NCBI GenBank assembly: GCA_037039685.1
Contig: JAWNGF010000009.1
Location: 1,178,001-1,242,000 of the forward strand
DNA length: 64,000 bases
Origin: Ceratobasidium sp. AG-K
Lineage: Eukaryota; Basidiomycota; Agaricomycetes; Cantharellales; Ceratobasidiaceae
Direction: 5' to 3'
The notes beneath the pieces were generated by a model, which worked only from the letters and a program-made list of their open reading frames with translations, searched no databases and was not told the origin of the DNA. Of the stretch, positions 1 to 11,602 are shown piece by piece. The position numbers and the translations under genes are program-made. Each line of letters starts with the position of its first letter. Position 1 is the stretch's first letter.

Positions 1-2017
1 ACAAACCTAGAGCTAGTGTTCCTAAAATTTTGTCAACTTTGACACCTCTTCGAGGCTCAAATTCTTCCATCCATGCGGACTCGAAAGGAGTGTTGGGATC
101 GTAGCACGTTTGATAAAAATCACCCAATACGATCACTTCCCCTTTGAGCATCGCATTCCATTCCCAAGCCATCTGAACAAGTTGTTTCAGCTGGTTGAAG
201 TGCTTGTCCTCGAGTTCTATCATCTGTTCCTTCCCAAAAAAAGACTGGATAAGCACCGAGAAGTTGCTATTGAAGAAATCGCGAGTGATTCTATCAATAT
301 GCTCTGCAGTGATGTTTGGTGTTGCAGGACGGTAGATGCTCTTGAAACAATTAGCACGCCACTTGGCTGAAACTGCCTGTGGCTCTAGATTTTGACTTGA
401 TATCAGTTTAGTCGATGGTGAGTAAATTGAATCAAATACCTCGAAGCTGTATGTCATCGTACATGATGGTAATCGCCGCATTATGGGCGGGGTCGGCACC
501 CGGATGGAATAGGCTAAAGATCTGCCTAGAGAGGTGGATACAGAGCAAACACCGGAGGGCATAGTCAAAGAAGTCTTCGACCATCATTCCCGCCCCGTTG
601 TCAGAGGCAACAAGGGACGATTGACCCTCAACGTGACCGAATAGCCCTTTGAGCGCCGATAGATCCCGTCCATCCAAGGTGGTCACGTCTCCAGGATCCT
701 TTTCAAAAGTATGTTGCACATATTTGTCGACCAAGTACTCGGCAAAAGAGCGCCCAATGTCGTCGATATTACGGTTGAGGTCTTTCAGAACCTGAACTAT
801 CTCGCTCTGCTCAGTGTTTTCTTGCAGTTGAAGTTGCGAGCGCAAAGAAGAGTATTCGGCTTGTGTTTGTTGGAGTCTTTGACGAAGAGATTGGTTCTCC
901 TCTCGCTCCCTTGCCAGTTCAGAATCGAGTTGCCGAGACGTGGTTTCATAATGTTTGAGGGCCGCCTTGTGGTCATTCAGAGAGATTTCAAGCGGCGCAA
1001 GTTTTGCGCGATAATGTCGCGCGGCAGAGTCCTTTTCGCGGTCAAGAAGAAGCTGTACTGAATTAGCTTCGAAGTAACCTAAATGGGCTTCAATCTGGAG
1101 GCGAAGGTCGCGGGGAGGTTCGCGCTGAATATGGAGTCGTATCGGGTCCTTGGTGGCGTACCACTCGAGGATATTAACCACGTCACTCTCCTCCAGGTTC
1201 GAGACCATGGTGCGAATCTCTCCCTTGCGGGGCGACTGGAAGGTAGAATAGGCAACAGCCTCTATCTCTGCAGCGATTCTGGCGGAATGCTCTGATCCCG
1301 TAGCATGTAATGGGACGACGAGAATAGTGAGACGCGAGAGCAAGTTTTTGCCGAGTATTACCCCAGACAGAACCTTCATGATTTGCCTCGTTGACCTGGC
1401 TTCGGGAGAATCACTAGCATGATGGACGTAGACCACGCCGCATATGCCATCGTCACGCTTCCTAAAGTTCGCCGCACTATATTAGATGATCCTCGGGCAT
1501 GCAAATGAACTCACCTGTCAATCAAGTAATTGGCGATTTTTTCAAACACCTCAAGATTACTCCTTTTGGGATCATCTAAACCCGGTGTATCGATTAAATG
1601 GAATTTGTATCCAGATATCGCAACCTGCTTGGGAGCGACGTCGACATGGGCGTCCAGGGCCAATTCTGAACCTGTGCCCGTCGATGCGCTCGCAACATTG
1701 ACGAACTAGCGATCGTACATAAATTCGGTTCAGGGTATCTGGCGGATCAAAGACGAGATCCACATACTCTAGTCTTCGACGACCCAAACCGCCCGAGAAT
1801 TCTTTGTGGAGGATTAGCGCTGCATAACAGAGTGAGAGCGGAAAATATAGATTACGCACAGGATGGGAACGATACGCGTATGTCGCTCTCGCGGATCGAC
1901 CAATGCTGGTTTGGTCTCGGCTTCTCCTTCACGTAAAGCAGAGGGCACCTCCACTGACGAGCCAAAGATAGCCCCACCTACCGCCCCCGACACTCGTCGC
2001 AGTGTGTCACGGAACAT
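1..2017 (-). CDS. AIG1-like P-loop GTPase/coiled-coil protein, paralogue 1 (3' end beyond window)
   Basis: Five exons fit on the minus strand: 1860-2017, 1768-1801, 1515-1705, 440-1461 and 1-372, with introns of 58, 62, 53 and 67 nt, all GT-AG. About 592 residues lie in the window. Seen: a phosphate-binding loop at residues ~56-63 (GRFGSSKT), a G3 motif IDTPGLDD at ~103, then the segment GVVYVHHASD typical of fungal AIG1/GIMAP-like G domains. A long heptad-rich coiled coil follows (block EYSSLRSQLQLQ), then a conserved C-terminal region with KGEVIVLGDF. Nucleotide binding and GTP hydrolysis are expected from the family; no substrate or partner can be inferred. Odd: the Walker A glycine before Lys is Ser (GxxxxSKT), so nucleotide binding may be weak. 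Exons 2 and 3 and introns 3 and 4 have exactly the same lengths as in the next gene, so this is a tandem duplicate. The start is the first ATG (2015-2017) of the open exon. The stop lies outside the window. Confidence 0.8.
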
Positions 2018-2301
2018 GCTGGTCTCGGGCCACGTTTATGGGTTGTGGCAAAGTGATTCTCGCTAGGCGCGAAAAGTCCGATTAACGAGGGTAAATGTCA
2101 CGTGCACCTCGGTGATCAAAGTGCCTGGACTGATTGACAACAGACGGCGAGTCCGACTGAGGTCGTTCCTACCGAACCCTAGCCGCCACCCTCAAAACAG
2201 AATGGGGGCATACAATGAGTTAAGTAACACACCCGAACACATCTCATTGCATCGCTCAGTGACTTAAGTATAATATTTTTTTTACAGAACTGATGTCAAC
2301 C

Positions 2302-4400
2302 CTAAGCATACATGTTGTCCGTAATAACCAATGGCTTAAGGACGACGTGCTCTTCTGGAGGCTGTCCCCCACCCAGAGCTCTTTTAGAGATCAATCCTAG
2401 GGCAAGAGTACCCAATATAACCGTTGCATGGGGTTTGCGAGGGTTCGGCTCAAATTCCTCCATTAGTCTCGCATCAAAGCTCGAGCCAGAAACATATGCA
2501 ATCTGCATGAAGTCACCAAGCACAATGACCTCACCCTTCAGCTTCAAGTTCCAATCCCACGCCCTGGTTATCAACTTGTGCAACCGGTTGAAGTGCTGTG
2601 TTTCTAAGGTCGCTTCGTTTGGGCCTAAGAATATCGGGATAAAGCGAAGATAATCCCGGAGAAACTCCTGTGCAAGTCCATCTAAAAGATCAACTATTGA
2701 ATCGGGTGACTTTGGTTTATAAATGTGCTTGAAAGTGATTGAGCGCCATTTGCCTGCCACTGATTGCGGCTCTGCGTGTTCATGTTTGTCAATGTGTGAC
2801 TTCCATTTAGGAGTAATCCACAATACCTCGCCTTTGAATGTCTGCATAGGCCCCCAGTAGAGTCGAGCTCTGAGACGAATCGATAGCGGGATGGAATGGT
2901 CGGAAGATCTTTGTGCTAAGAAAAGTGCAGAGCGAGACACGGATCGTAAAGTCGAAAAAGCTCTCCACGTCCATCCCTACACCCTTGGACGACGCGACCA
3001 AAGATGCTTTCCCGTTAGTGTGGCCAACCCATTCCTTAAGCCCGGATAAATCATGGGCATCCAAGGCAGTGATATCAGCAAGATCCTTTTTGACGACGGG
3101 GTGGACAAAGTTGTCGGTTAGGTGCGCCGAAATCTGCCGACCAATTTCGTCAATTTCACGATTTAGGTCCTTAAGCTCCAGAACGACCTCGCTCTGCTCT
3201 GAGTTATCCTGGAGCTGAAGTTGTGAACGAAGAGAGGAGTATTCTTGTTGAACTTGTTGTAGCTGTTGACGCAGTGCTACCTCTGCTGCTTGTTGACCGA
3301 CTCGAAGTTTTTCGGCCTCGTCACAAGCGGCACTAGACTCTTTGAGTCGAAGATCCTTGTCGTTCAACTGGAGCTGGAGTTCATGGAGTCCTGATTCGTG
3401 GCGTTGCTCGAGGTCCTTCAAGCGCCGATGCGCCACCTCTTGTTCGTGGTGCCACATATTGTCCTCAAGATAAGCCACAGCTTCAAGTGGGCCGTTGCGC
3501 AAGACGTATTTTTGAATTGGAAGTATGATGGGATCCATAGAGGCAAAAGACATTAAAGCATCTATGAATGCGGGTCGGTTGGCATTTGGTGTCACGATGT
3601 TTGCACCTCTTGCACATGCCGCGCCAAAAACCGATCCAGGGCGGCGTAACTCTTCGATAATCGCCCTAGAGTCCATCCTCCGGGTGATGATCTGAGACAC
3701 GAAAATTGTGAGACGAGAGAAGCCCTCCTCTCCAACGAACAACTTGGACAACAAGGCTATATTTCGTGACAAGGCCCTGCTTTGGAGTGGATCACCGGCC
3801 TGATGGACATATATAATTCCGTGAATTCCTGTATTTGCTATCGCGCTGGAGATGCAAGATATTGTAGAGAGTATAGGGGACTTAAGCAGCTCACTCACGG
3901 GCGTGAAAGGTATTGGGTGATCCTAGTAAAGACTTCAATGTCGCTCAGTGCTAGATTGTCGAACCCTGGGGTGTCGATTAATTTCAACTTTACGTCAGAT
4001 AGGACAATGCGTTCTGATTTCGTATCCATAGTCTTCTCATATGTAGGTTCGGCATCTTTCCGCTCTAAAGAGCGGGCGTAATTGATGAACTAGATACAAA
4101 TGTAAGATTGAGGCAGTGGCTCTTGAAGTTAATTCCTACATATGTTTTCCCAGCACCAGAGCGGCCCAACACACTGTTCACAATGAGTCTTAACTCGTGA
4201 GACTAGAACTTAGGCACACACAGTATGGATGTTGGACTTGGGCGTGCTGACGTTTGTCGGTCATGGATCGCTGGTTTGTTGATTGAACCGGGTGCTGGCT
4301 GCCTGATTGGCTGCTGGCTAGACGATGTTGTGGGACTGGATGGCATTATCTTCTGCACAGTCCCTGAGACAACACCTGTAAATGTGTGAAGCAAATTCAT
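2302..4400 (-). CDS. AIG1-like P-loop GTPase/coiled-coil protein, paralogue 2 (complete)
   Basis: Exons 4222-4400, 4140-4173, 3899-4089, 2827-3845 and 2302-2759 join in frame (1881 nt, 626 aa). Introns are 48, 50, 53 and 67 nt. Seen: a canonical Walker A VLGRSGAGKT (residues ~61-70) split from FINYA by intron 2, G3 LIDTPGFDN at ~110, and HGIIYVHQAGD after intron 3. A coiled coil spans roughly residues 250-400 (EYSSLRSQLQLQDNSEQSEV). The C-terminal part carries FFDFTIRVSLC, IFRPFHP and KGEVIVLGDF. The domain order is that of fungal AIG1-type G proteins, a TRAFAC-class GTPase group of unknown cellular role; cytosolic location is likely because no signal peptide or membrane helix is seen. This copy is the intact reference of the three-gene array. 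The ATG at 4398-4400 gives an N-terminus (MNLLHTFTGVVSGTVQ) resembling that of paralogue 1. Splice sites are inferred by eye, but they preserve frame and paralogue alignment throughout. Confidence 0.85.
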
Positions 4401-5402
4401 ATAGCTAGGGTTTGAAGTGGAAAGCGACGCTCGCGTATGGGTATTATATGGTTCAACAACGAGGAGGGATATGCACGTGATGATTACCTAACCACCTACT
4501 GCCATCCACACCGAAAGAAAGGGGATCAAAATGCGCGTCGGCAGAATTGGCCCTTCGTTTACGGCAGCTCACGTCACCTGATATCTCGCGAGCTCTCGCT
4601 ATGGTCATGGTGGCTCGCAAGAGCCATTCCTCCCAATTAGACTATTATACATTAGATGTGTAGTAGGCACCCGTTAACCCAGGAATCGTGTCAATATACG
4701 AACTCTGGTAAATGTTACGCACGGGCGCTCTGGGGCGCTCGTGAGTGCTCGCTGTACCTGGACATAGCTTCTGGCGCCCACCGGCTCGCGGGAACTCATA
4801 AACGCTCTTGAGCAACTACGATTTGCCTGCGCTGTACACCCAACGGCGTAGACAAACTGGTAACTACCGAGCGTCGATGCCGCACGAACAAAAACTCCGG
4901 CGGGCAGCGTGATAGACGAAGTTGACCGATGAATACAAAAGAGTGAAAAGGCCTGAAATACCCGACGGGGTCCTGCTTAGTAGTAGGAGCCCGGGAACCA
5001 GTTGCGCCCCTCGAAGTACTGTGCTACAACACCGAGAGCCGCCAAGGCTATTCTTTAAAATAATTCTGCTTCTGAACTATAGCACCTTCCAAACTCTTAG
5101 CACATTCGTGCACCAGAGTGAGACAAGCAAGCTTCAAAATAGCCTTTTGGTCTTGTTGCAGCCAAGGAGGAACTTTTATTGAGTTCGAAGAGCAATTTCA
5201 TCTACTTCGCAAGAGCAACCGACTAGTCTGGGGTATGCGTGCTATAAGTTGCTAGTGGCTTTGCGCACTAGACAAGGACCAGCTGTGAGTATTATTATAG
5301 CATCGCATTTGCCCGAATTCAACTTGGACTTGTCGTCGAACACTGCCCGTAGGAGAACACAAAGCGAGATTTATTCAATTGTGGGACCCGGGTACTACAT
5401 GC
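4401..5402. other. Intergenic, no supported gene
   Basis: About 1 kb between paralogue 2 and the end of paralogue 3. Short open frames occur on both strands without recognisable domains. A minus-strand stretch around 5050-5170 reads as a short Leu/Ala/Lys-rich helix-like peptide ending at a stop, but no start or splice signal supports it. No RNA gene or repeat was recognised. Confidence 0.5.
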
Positions 5403-6909
5403 TCATCGGCGGGTGTAGAAATGTTCAGTTATGACGCGAGCCTTGTACACGACAACAGTTCCAGTCGCTTCCGCTCGGACCTTCAGGGGAGAAAGCGATA
5501 AGCCAAGGCTAATCGTACACAACGCGAGTTCGGCTGACGACGCCCTGCCCTTGTCTGATTCAAACTCAACCATATGATCAGAGCTAAATGGCGATCCTGG
5601 CTGGTAGAACATGGGTTTAAAACTTCCGAGTGTGACAACCTCCCCTTTCAAAATATCGTTCCATTCCCAAGCAGAGCGAACGATCTGTCGGAGGCGGCCG
5701 CAACGTTCCTCCGCTAATGTTATGCCCTTTTCGCAACCAAAGCAGTTATTGATCAAGTTTGAGATGTCCTTTGTTAGAATCCCTTCAGCTTGGGCTTCAA
5801 TAGTTTCTCTTCGGAGGTCCGTGCCCTTTTCTTTGGATATCGCTATAAATGAGCTTGCCCGCCATTTTGCCGCAACTGCTGAGGGGACTAGTCACATGAC
5901 ATTAGACATATTGTCGGATAGAGTATTGACACGCCTACCGTGATTGCAAACCCCCTCATAAAGAAACTTCACGAAATCAAGGTCGGTCGGAGAATTAAGG
6001 AGCGGGTGGAATGGCGAGAATACGTCTCTATAGAGACTTCCACAGATGATCGATCTTAGGGACATATCAAGAAAGTCTTCGATCTGCATTTTGGTGCCGT
6101 CGGAGGACATAACCATGGAGGAGACACCCTCCTTATGCCCAAACTGGGCCAGTAAATTGGGGAAGTTGGAAGCATGGGAGGTGGTCACGTCGTAAGAATT
6201 TTCGACGCAGGGTTTGATGTGAGTATCGAATAGATCTTGAGAGATGGCTCGGCTCAAATCTTCTATGCTGCGATTAAGATCTTTGAGCACTTGGACAACC
6301 CTATTCTGCTCCGTGTTGTCGTGCAATTGCAATTCCGAACGGAGAGAGGCATACTCTAACCGGACCTGTTCAAGCTCAGCTCGCAGTGACTTCAGCTGTG
6401 TCTCTGAATCGGCCAACGCCAACTGTAGCTGCCCACGGCTGCTCTCCAATTCCTCCAAAGTAAGGCGAGGCTGTCGACGCTCTGTGCGATTGTTGTGATG
6501 AATTTCTTGGGAGCTAAACGCTTCCTCGAGCAATGTATTTAATCCGTCACGTTCAACTCGACTTGACCTCGAGCTGTAGGACACTTTGGAGTAGAATATA
6601 GGTTCCTGCGAGGGTTTGGAATCGAACTCGAGCAGAGCTTCTTGGATTGCTTCGGGTGTGAGTGTAAGCCTTCTGATTTTAGATCCTCCTTCGAGAAGTG
6701 GATAGAACGGAGACCCGCGATCTTCCAATGCAAGGAGAGCATTCGCGTCGGAGAGCTGAGTGTTTCCCACCACAGCGATGGTGATATGTGGAAGCCAAGC
6801 CTTTCCAAACAGATGGTGGATTGCCCTAACATTTTGTTTGAGTTGATCGGACGTTAGATCGCTACCTTCGGGGTGGAGGTACAGAACTCCAGCCACCTGA
6901 GCATTGGCG
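5403..6909 (-). pseudogene. AIG1-like paralogue 3, lacking the P-loop part of the G domain
   Basis: Two exons are clear: 5939-6909 and 5403-5875, with a 63-nt intron at the same position and phase as the last intron of the other two paralogues. The protein begins at the second half of the G domain (AGVLYLHPEGSD). It then has the coiled coil (EYASLRSELQLHDNTEQ), FLDMSLRSIICGSLYRDVFSPFHP, and a C-terminal exon with KGEVVTLGSF. No Walker A or DTPG motif can be found upstream between 6910 and the divergent gene at 7085. There is also no in-frame ATG at the 5' edge: the frame opens at a GTG, preceded by a possible AG acceptor. Either the 5' exons were lost when the neighbouring gene or its promoter moved in, or a G-domain-less protein is made from a downstream ATG. 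The rest of the frame is uninterrupted, so the damage is a 5' truncation rather than point decay. Confidence 0.75.
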
Positions 6910-6940
6910 CTTCGGCTTCAGACAGTAGTTGTGAGCAACC

Positions 6941-6968
6941 TTACAGCCGTTTTCAGGTTGGTTCGGAA
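6941..6968 (+). promoter_or_regulatory. Shared 28-nt upstream block (copy 1)
   Basis: The core AGCCGTTTTCAGGTTGGTT, about 120 nt upstream of the ATG at 7085, recurs at 44892-44919 with only two C-to-T differences over 28 nt. The stretch following both copies is also weakly similar (AT-rich, then GTC[CT]G and GACAGG). It may be a core promoter or 5'UTR of a duplicated gene family. Function is inferred only from position. Confidence 0.4.
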
Positions 6969-7084
6969 AGTGGCGAAATTAAAATTTGAGTCCGGCCCGG
7001 ATATCGTCGGACAGGCAGTCTCGTTCCGGTTGCACATCAGACTGTCCTCTGAGCTCAACAGCGACAAAAAACCCTCTGGCTACT

Positions 7085-8950
7085 ATGACCAAACACGATT
7101 GCGAGCCACAGCCGGATTCGGCACAGGACGAAGTGGAATCCGAAGACGAGCATCAAGGTATGTGTAGATCAATCTGCACGGGATTACTGACCGACGTGGT
7201 GGATGTAGTTCAGGTCTCGGCGACCTTCGTGCCCAACAAGGCAACTGGGGGAAAAAAGTCCGGCAGTAAGAATACATCACGCCGGACATGTCTATTCGCA
7301 TTGGATGCCTCGAATCTAGCATTCAGGCGCTTTGTCCTGCAAGCGATCGATGCTCTCGAGCTGACCGGGACGCTGAAGGAGGACTCCGTGGTCCCGTTTA
7401 CCTACTACCATAAAGGCCGCTCGTGAGTAGCTCAAAATTGAATTATTATACACCTTGTAAAGTGTGGCGCTGATCTAGTATTTAAATAGTGCCCAGAGCG
7501 CTCCAACCGTGCGCACGGAATACGACTTCAGCCTGATGGTGAAGGCCATACATAGCAAGGGGTTGACCGAGCTCAATATTGAGCTACTTGAGAGTGATCT
7601 TACCGCTTTTGTGCGTCGCTACTTGTGTGTTTCCAAGCTCGTATTCTCGAATCTGACACCTATGTGCCCAGGGAATCACCGAGAAACCAAATAGCGACCC
7701 CGCCGGGGGAGAAGGCCTAGCAATGTCAACTGGGGTGCGCAGTACTCGAAGTATATGCCGCATCTGGTGCTGACGGCGATGTTTTTCTAGGTTCCTCGTG
7801 TGGATGCATTGTCGTCCCAGGATATCGAGCGTGGCAAAATTATTGGGCTCTTGGAGGGCCGTTACAAGTGTACCGAGAAAGGCCATCATTACTGCTGGGC
7901 TAAGGGCGATATTCATGCTCGAATGTCGATCTACCACATGTCTACTTGGGCGGACTTTATTGTAAGTCAACTAAGTACATTGATTTTTCTCAGGACCGTT
8001 CAGAATATCTCTTCCCAGCGTGATCAGATTGCGACTATTTTGGAGCCCCCCAAGGTACTTGCCACTGCATTTGCTAATGAAAGGCCAAAATCGATGCCCG
8101 CAAGAAGGAAACAACCCCTACGAGCGGAGCCACAAGTGACTCAGGGCTGGTTTGAGCGGCATTGCTCCAGCTCCTCTCCGACTCCCTTACCAGCCACCTC
8201 CCCAGTGGGATTGCCCCAGGGACGCCCAGTCTTGCTGCCAATCCGAGTCCCCAGGCTGCTCCCGAACCCAAGACTCCATCTTGTGCACCATCCCCACCTA
8301 CTCTCGAGCCACCTCTTTCCGAGTTTCTTGACTATGCCACATCTAAATTTGGCCTTTCTTGTACAACATTTCGTGAAGCATTTGCATGCGACAAGATTGG
8401 GCCTGACATCCTTGACAAAATGGATGCTAGTGAGTTGGCAACCTATGGGATTGCTCGTGGCAATGTTCTCCGGCTGAAGCGTGCAGCACAAGGCTGGGAC
8501 AAATACACAAGGGAAGAACAATCAAAGCGTATGCGTCATGATAAGGTATGATTCCATGACCATGCCAATAGACCATATTCCAATTATGAAATTTTTGAGC
8601 AGGAGTTGATTCCCGATGCCAATCCTGTTGCTTTTCAGATTGGTTTTGTAGATCATCCGTTGTCCCCACCTCCTGGGCACAAGATGACTGAGGCGGAGAG
8701 AGCCGGCTGTCCACTTCCAGGGAAAAAAGGAAACTACTGTTGGCAGCAGAAGTTCCCCAGTGAGGAAGGAGGTTTTATCTTCTGGGCCAATATGCCCTCC
8801 CCATCACTTGCCCCAGATGATCCAATTTTGGCTCCTTGAGGAACAGTTCAACTCCGGGTTGCACCAGGTAAATTTATTGATGTTCTCCGAGCACCTTGTC
8901 CAGAGATAGTTTCTGAGCAAGAACTTGAGCTGGATGAAATTTCGATTTAA
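7085..8950 (+). pseudogene. Agaricomycete-specific protein with Cys/His-Trp and SAM-like domains, decaying
   Basis: Exons readable by frame and splice sites: 7085-7157, 7209-7422, 7490 to about 7600, about 7792-7961, 8019-8054, about 8105-8545 and 8603-8950. The N-terminal part has a PB1-like run (PFTYYHKGRS to TEYDFSLMVKAI). A short Cys/His region follows (CTEKGHHYCW, then WADFI joined by splicing to RDQIATILEPPK), a pattern I associate with expanded Agaricomycete protein families of unknown function. Next come a Pro/Ser-rich linker and a SAM-like helical domain (LSEFLDYATSKFGL to ELATYGIARGNVLRLK). Two in-frame TGA codons, at 8153-8155 (before the linker) and 8837-8839, interrupt an otherwise coherent frame that continues to TAA at 8948-8950; both fit CGA-to-TGA changes. 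The exon path between 7600 and 7790 is unclear. The product could still be expressed truncated. The gene is divergent from paralogue 3 with a ~175 nt shared upstream region. Confidence 0.6.
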
Positions 8951-8974
8951 ATTGTACATGATTGATTTATCTCT

Positions 8975-9969
8975 TATCCATAAAAATATCCATTTGATTC
9001 ACATCCACCCACAGTCCCAAAACCATCCTTGTGCACTTTGAGCAGTTACCGAATGACATGCAGCTTTCAAGGATGCAACTGGGGCTGCATGGCCAACATC
9101 GTCTTGAGCGTGTCAACGTAACCAGGCTTTGATTGACAAGAATGCTTCCTCAATTGGGTTGAGATCAGGAGAGTACGGGGGTAAAAAGAGGAGCCGACAT
9201 TCTAATGCTGATAATATTAGACACAGTTATCACAAAGACAAGAAACCCGCCTGCTTCAACCTCTACTAAGTGCCAAACCTCAGGCAAGTGGTGAATACTA
9301 CAGTTGTCTAAAACAAGTACAGACCATGGCCCAGGGTATGGATTAGTGTTTGGAATCTATGAGACAAGTCAAACATAGCCAGTTGTAAACATTGAGAAGA
9401 CATACCACAAAGTTTCACAAAAAATCAACAAATCGCTCGGAATTGACTGCCCCATCATACACCTCTGCAGCAGCAATGCCTTTCACAGAGAGGGCAGCAA
9501 TTAGGCTATATCGCTGGCCTCGTACAAATGGATATGGCCAAATACAGCGCTGGCCTTTTTTGGTATACCTGTACAGGCGCTTGAATGTCTTCTTGTCTTT
9601 GGCACTTTCATCGAGGAAGAGCGCTATGTCCAGGTGTTGAATAAGCTGCCCAGCAACAGCTTTAAAAGCCAGTCAAAGCAGCTCGTTTTGCTCCGCAGCA
9701 GCCTTGGTTATTTGCACATGGGATAGTGAGCATTTATCAAGGGCTTGGGTGACTCCAGAAAGCAACACAGAGAGGCCAAATTCTGTGCACAGAAGGACCT
9801 GTAGCTTGTCAAGATACAGAGTGGGGTTTTTTGCCAGTGTCTTCTCCAGAAATTTAAGGTGAATGGTGTCAAGTATGGGCTTTGGGCCAGGTGGTTGAGC
9901 AAGAGGATAATGTGGGGTGCCATAAACTCTGTGGTATTGAAGGATCAAGTAAACCGTACTCAATGAAAG
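8975..9969 (-). pseudogene. Tc1/mariner (DDE_3) transposase, C-terminal part, split by element B3
   Basis: The minus strand reads as the catalytic part of a fungal mariner-type transposase that cuts and pastes DNA through a DD34E site. Seen in order: the HTH/linker end (STVYLILQYH, then RPG-like PPGPKPILDTIHLKFLEKTL, NPTLYLDKLQ), the first catalytic Asp in ALFLDESAKDKKT, the second in VLVLDNCSIHH, and the motif [15 protein letters not shown] carrying the Glu. Two probable GT-AG introns lie around 9203-9241 and 9357-9406. A TGA at 9673-9675 interrupts the frame. The N-terminal coding end is at 45311-45381 on the plus strand. The two parts join exactly across the GAAAG target duplication of element B3, which shows that a retrotransposon landed in this gene and that an inversion later moved the N-terminal part. 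Confidence 0.8.
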
Positions 9970-10435
9970 TGTCGTAAGCTTCTTCTTGGTGGCTATGAGA
10001 CAAGCCGCAATGGAGAGTGGACGGCACTAAGACCTAAGTGACCTCTTGAACCGCAACACACTTAAGTGTCTGTAGGCTCTTGAGGGTAGGGGTGGTTCAA
10101 AGTGTCACTCAAAGGGGATGTTTGATGAGACAAAACAAGCTGGGGTTACCAGGCTTGTTGGTCCTCTATATATAACCAGAAAGTGGCCAAGTCATACAAG
10201 GCGCAGCCATGCAAGTCATACATAACAACCAGTCAGGAGTGTCCATGTGAGTCATGCTGTATGAACAGACATGACTCGTACAAAGCACAGCCGCGTTACA
10301 CAATGTAACAGGGTAACCACAAGAAGGCGGCAATGCGGCGCAGGAAAGGCAAACAGCACACAAACAGAACAACAAAAACAAGAACAGACGGACAAGGCGC
10401 AAGACAAGTCCAATGGAGTGAGCTGGCTCACAACA
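9970..10435 (-). repeat. B3 element 3' LTR (466 bp)
   Basis: Begins TGTCGTAAGC and ends CTCACAACA. Flanked on the left by GAAAG (9965-9969). Its partner, of the same length and same sub-family sequence, is at 45382-45847 in inverted orientation and is flanked by CTTTC, the complement of GAAAG. Of roughly 15 differences between the two, nearly all are CG versus TG or CA. An internal TATATATA lies about 30 nt from the self-primer segment. Confidence 0.9.
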
Positions 10436-11147
10436 TTACTCCCCCCTAAGAGTCCATTTGGGGGACCTCGAATGGACTCACTGTAATGTGCAGTCCTTCT
10501 CCTTCCGCTCCATGTACTCTGCAAACCCTTCCTCCTCCAGGGTCAGGTCAATATGGTTGAACGCGGTGTTACCCGCTTCATCCGAGAATTTTTCCCACTC
10601 CTCCCAGGTCTCCTCCTTTGCCCAATCTGCCTTGGACCAATCCAGCACCCTCTTCTGGGCTTCCACAAACTCCTTGTCCCATTGCCTCACATCAGGCTCC
10701 CCTTCCTTCCATGCCAAAACATTGACCTCTTCCTTCTTCCACCAGTTTGGTGACCATTCAATCTTCTCCCTCTGGTATCTTCCCCTCTCCATCCTCCAGT
10801 CGCTCAGGTCCTGCTCATAGTTGGCATCCCAAGCATTGTCCCATTTTGGTTGGAGTGTTGGAGGCCTTCCCTCATATCCTGGTACCCACTTGCTGGAGTA
10901 AGCCCCTTCCTGCCCCCACTCCACAACTCTGAGCATATGGGTGGACAAGAGGACCACCTCCAAGACTTGGAACGCTGTGCACCCTTGGCATACAAAGATA
11001 TCCTTTTGCAGGAGTTGCATTCGTGTTGGCCATGTTTTCCCAACCCATTGGAACTCCCCCAGGTCTGAGTGGAGGATGTTGTCCAACACTTGGAACTGCA
11101 TTCTCCCCAAGCTTTGCTGGCTTCTTTTGAAGATGTAGAGGGCTGCC
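10436..11147 (-). pseudogene. B3 ORF3, C-terminal part (pol-downstream protein)
   Basis: The frame reads minus from 11147 to the stop at 10478. The interval also includes the polypurine tract next to the LTR (plus-strand ATTACTCCCCCC). The protein segment starts within the ALYIFKR motif and has FVCQGC (a CxxC pair), EVVLLSTHMLRVVEWGQEGAYS, a Trp/Glu/Lys-rich helical region, and the acidic end HIDLTLEEEG. The N-terminal ~50 residues are missing because element B4 inserted at 11148. No known domain is recognised; it is homologous to the complete ORF3 of element B2 (37404-38168). Confidence 0.8.
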
Positions 11148-11602
11148 TGTCGTAAGCTTCTTCTTGGTGGCTATGAGACAAGCCGCAATGGAGAGTGGAT
11201 GGCACTAAGACCTAAGTGACCTCTTGAACCACAACACACTTAAGTGTCTGTAGGCTCTTGAGGGTAGGGGTGGTTCAAAGTGTCACTCAAAGGGGATGTT
11301 TGACAAGACAAAACAAGCTGGGGTTGCCAGGCTTGTTGGTCCTCTATATATAATCAGAAAGTGGCCAAGTCATGCAAGGCGCAGCCATGCAAGTCATACA
11401 CAGCAGCCAGTCAGGAGTGTCCAAGTGAGTCATGCTGTATGAACAGACATGACTCGTATAAAGCACAGCCACGTTACACAATGTAACAGAATAACCACAA
11501 GAAGGTGGCAACATGGCAAACAGAAACAGAAACACAAAGCAAAAAAGAACACAGTCAGGTGAGACAACAGGCAAGTCCAATGGAGAGAGCTAGCTCACGA
11601 CA
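11148..11602 (-). repeat. B4 element 3' LTR (455 bp)
   Basis: TGTCGTAAGC to CTCACGACA with the B-family body, but a distinct 3' third (AAACAGAAACAGAAACAC type), so it is not the partner of the B3 LTR next to it. It interrupts B3 ORF3. The matching 5' LTR of B4 is not in the window. Confidence 0.85.

Noticed and set aside
5050..5170. Possible minus-strand gene fragment with a helix-like peptide
   Set aside because: About 38 codons, no start, no splice context, and no similarity to neighbours that I can see.
9970..11602. Two adjacent B LTRs read as one short element (9970-10435 and 11148-11602)
   Set aside because: The two LTRs belong to different sub-families. Flanks and ORF3 fragments show they are the 3' ends of two different elements, one inserted in the other.
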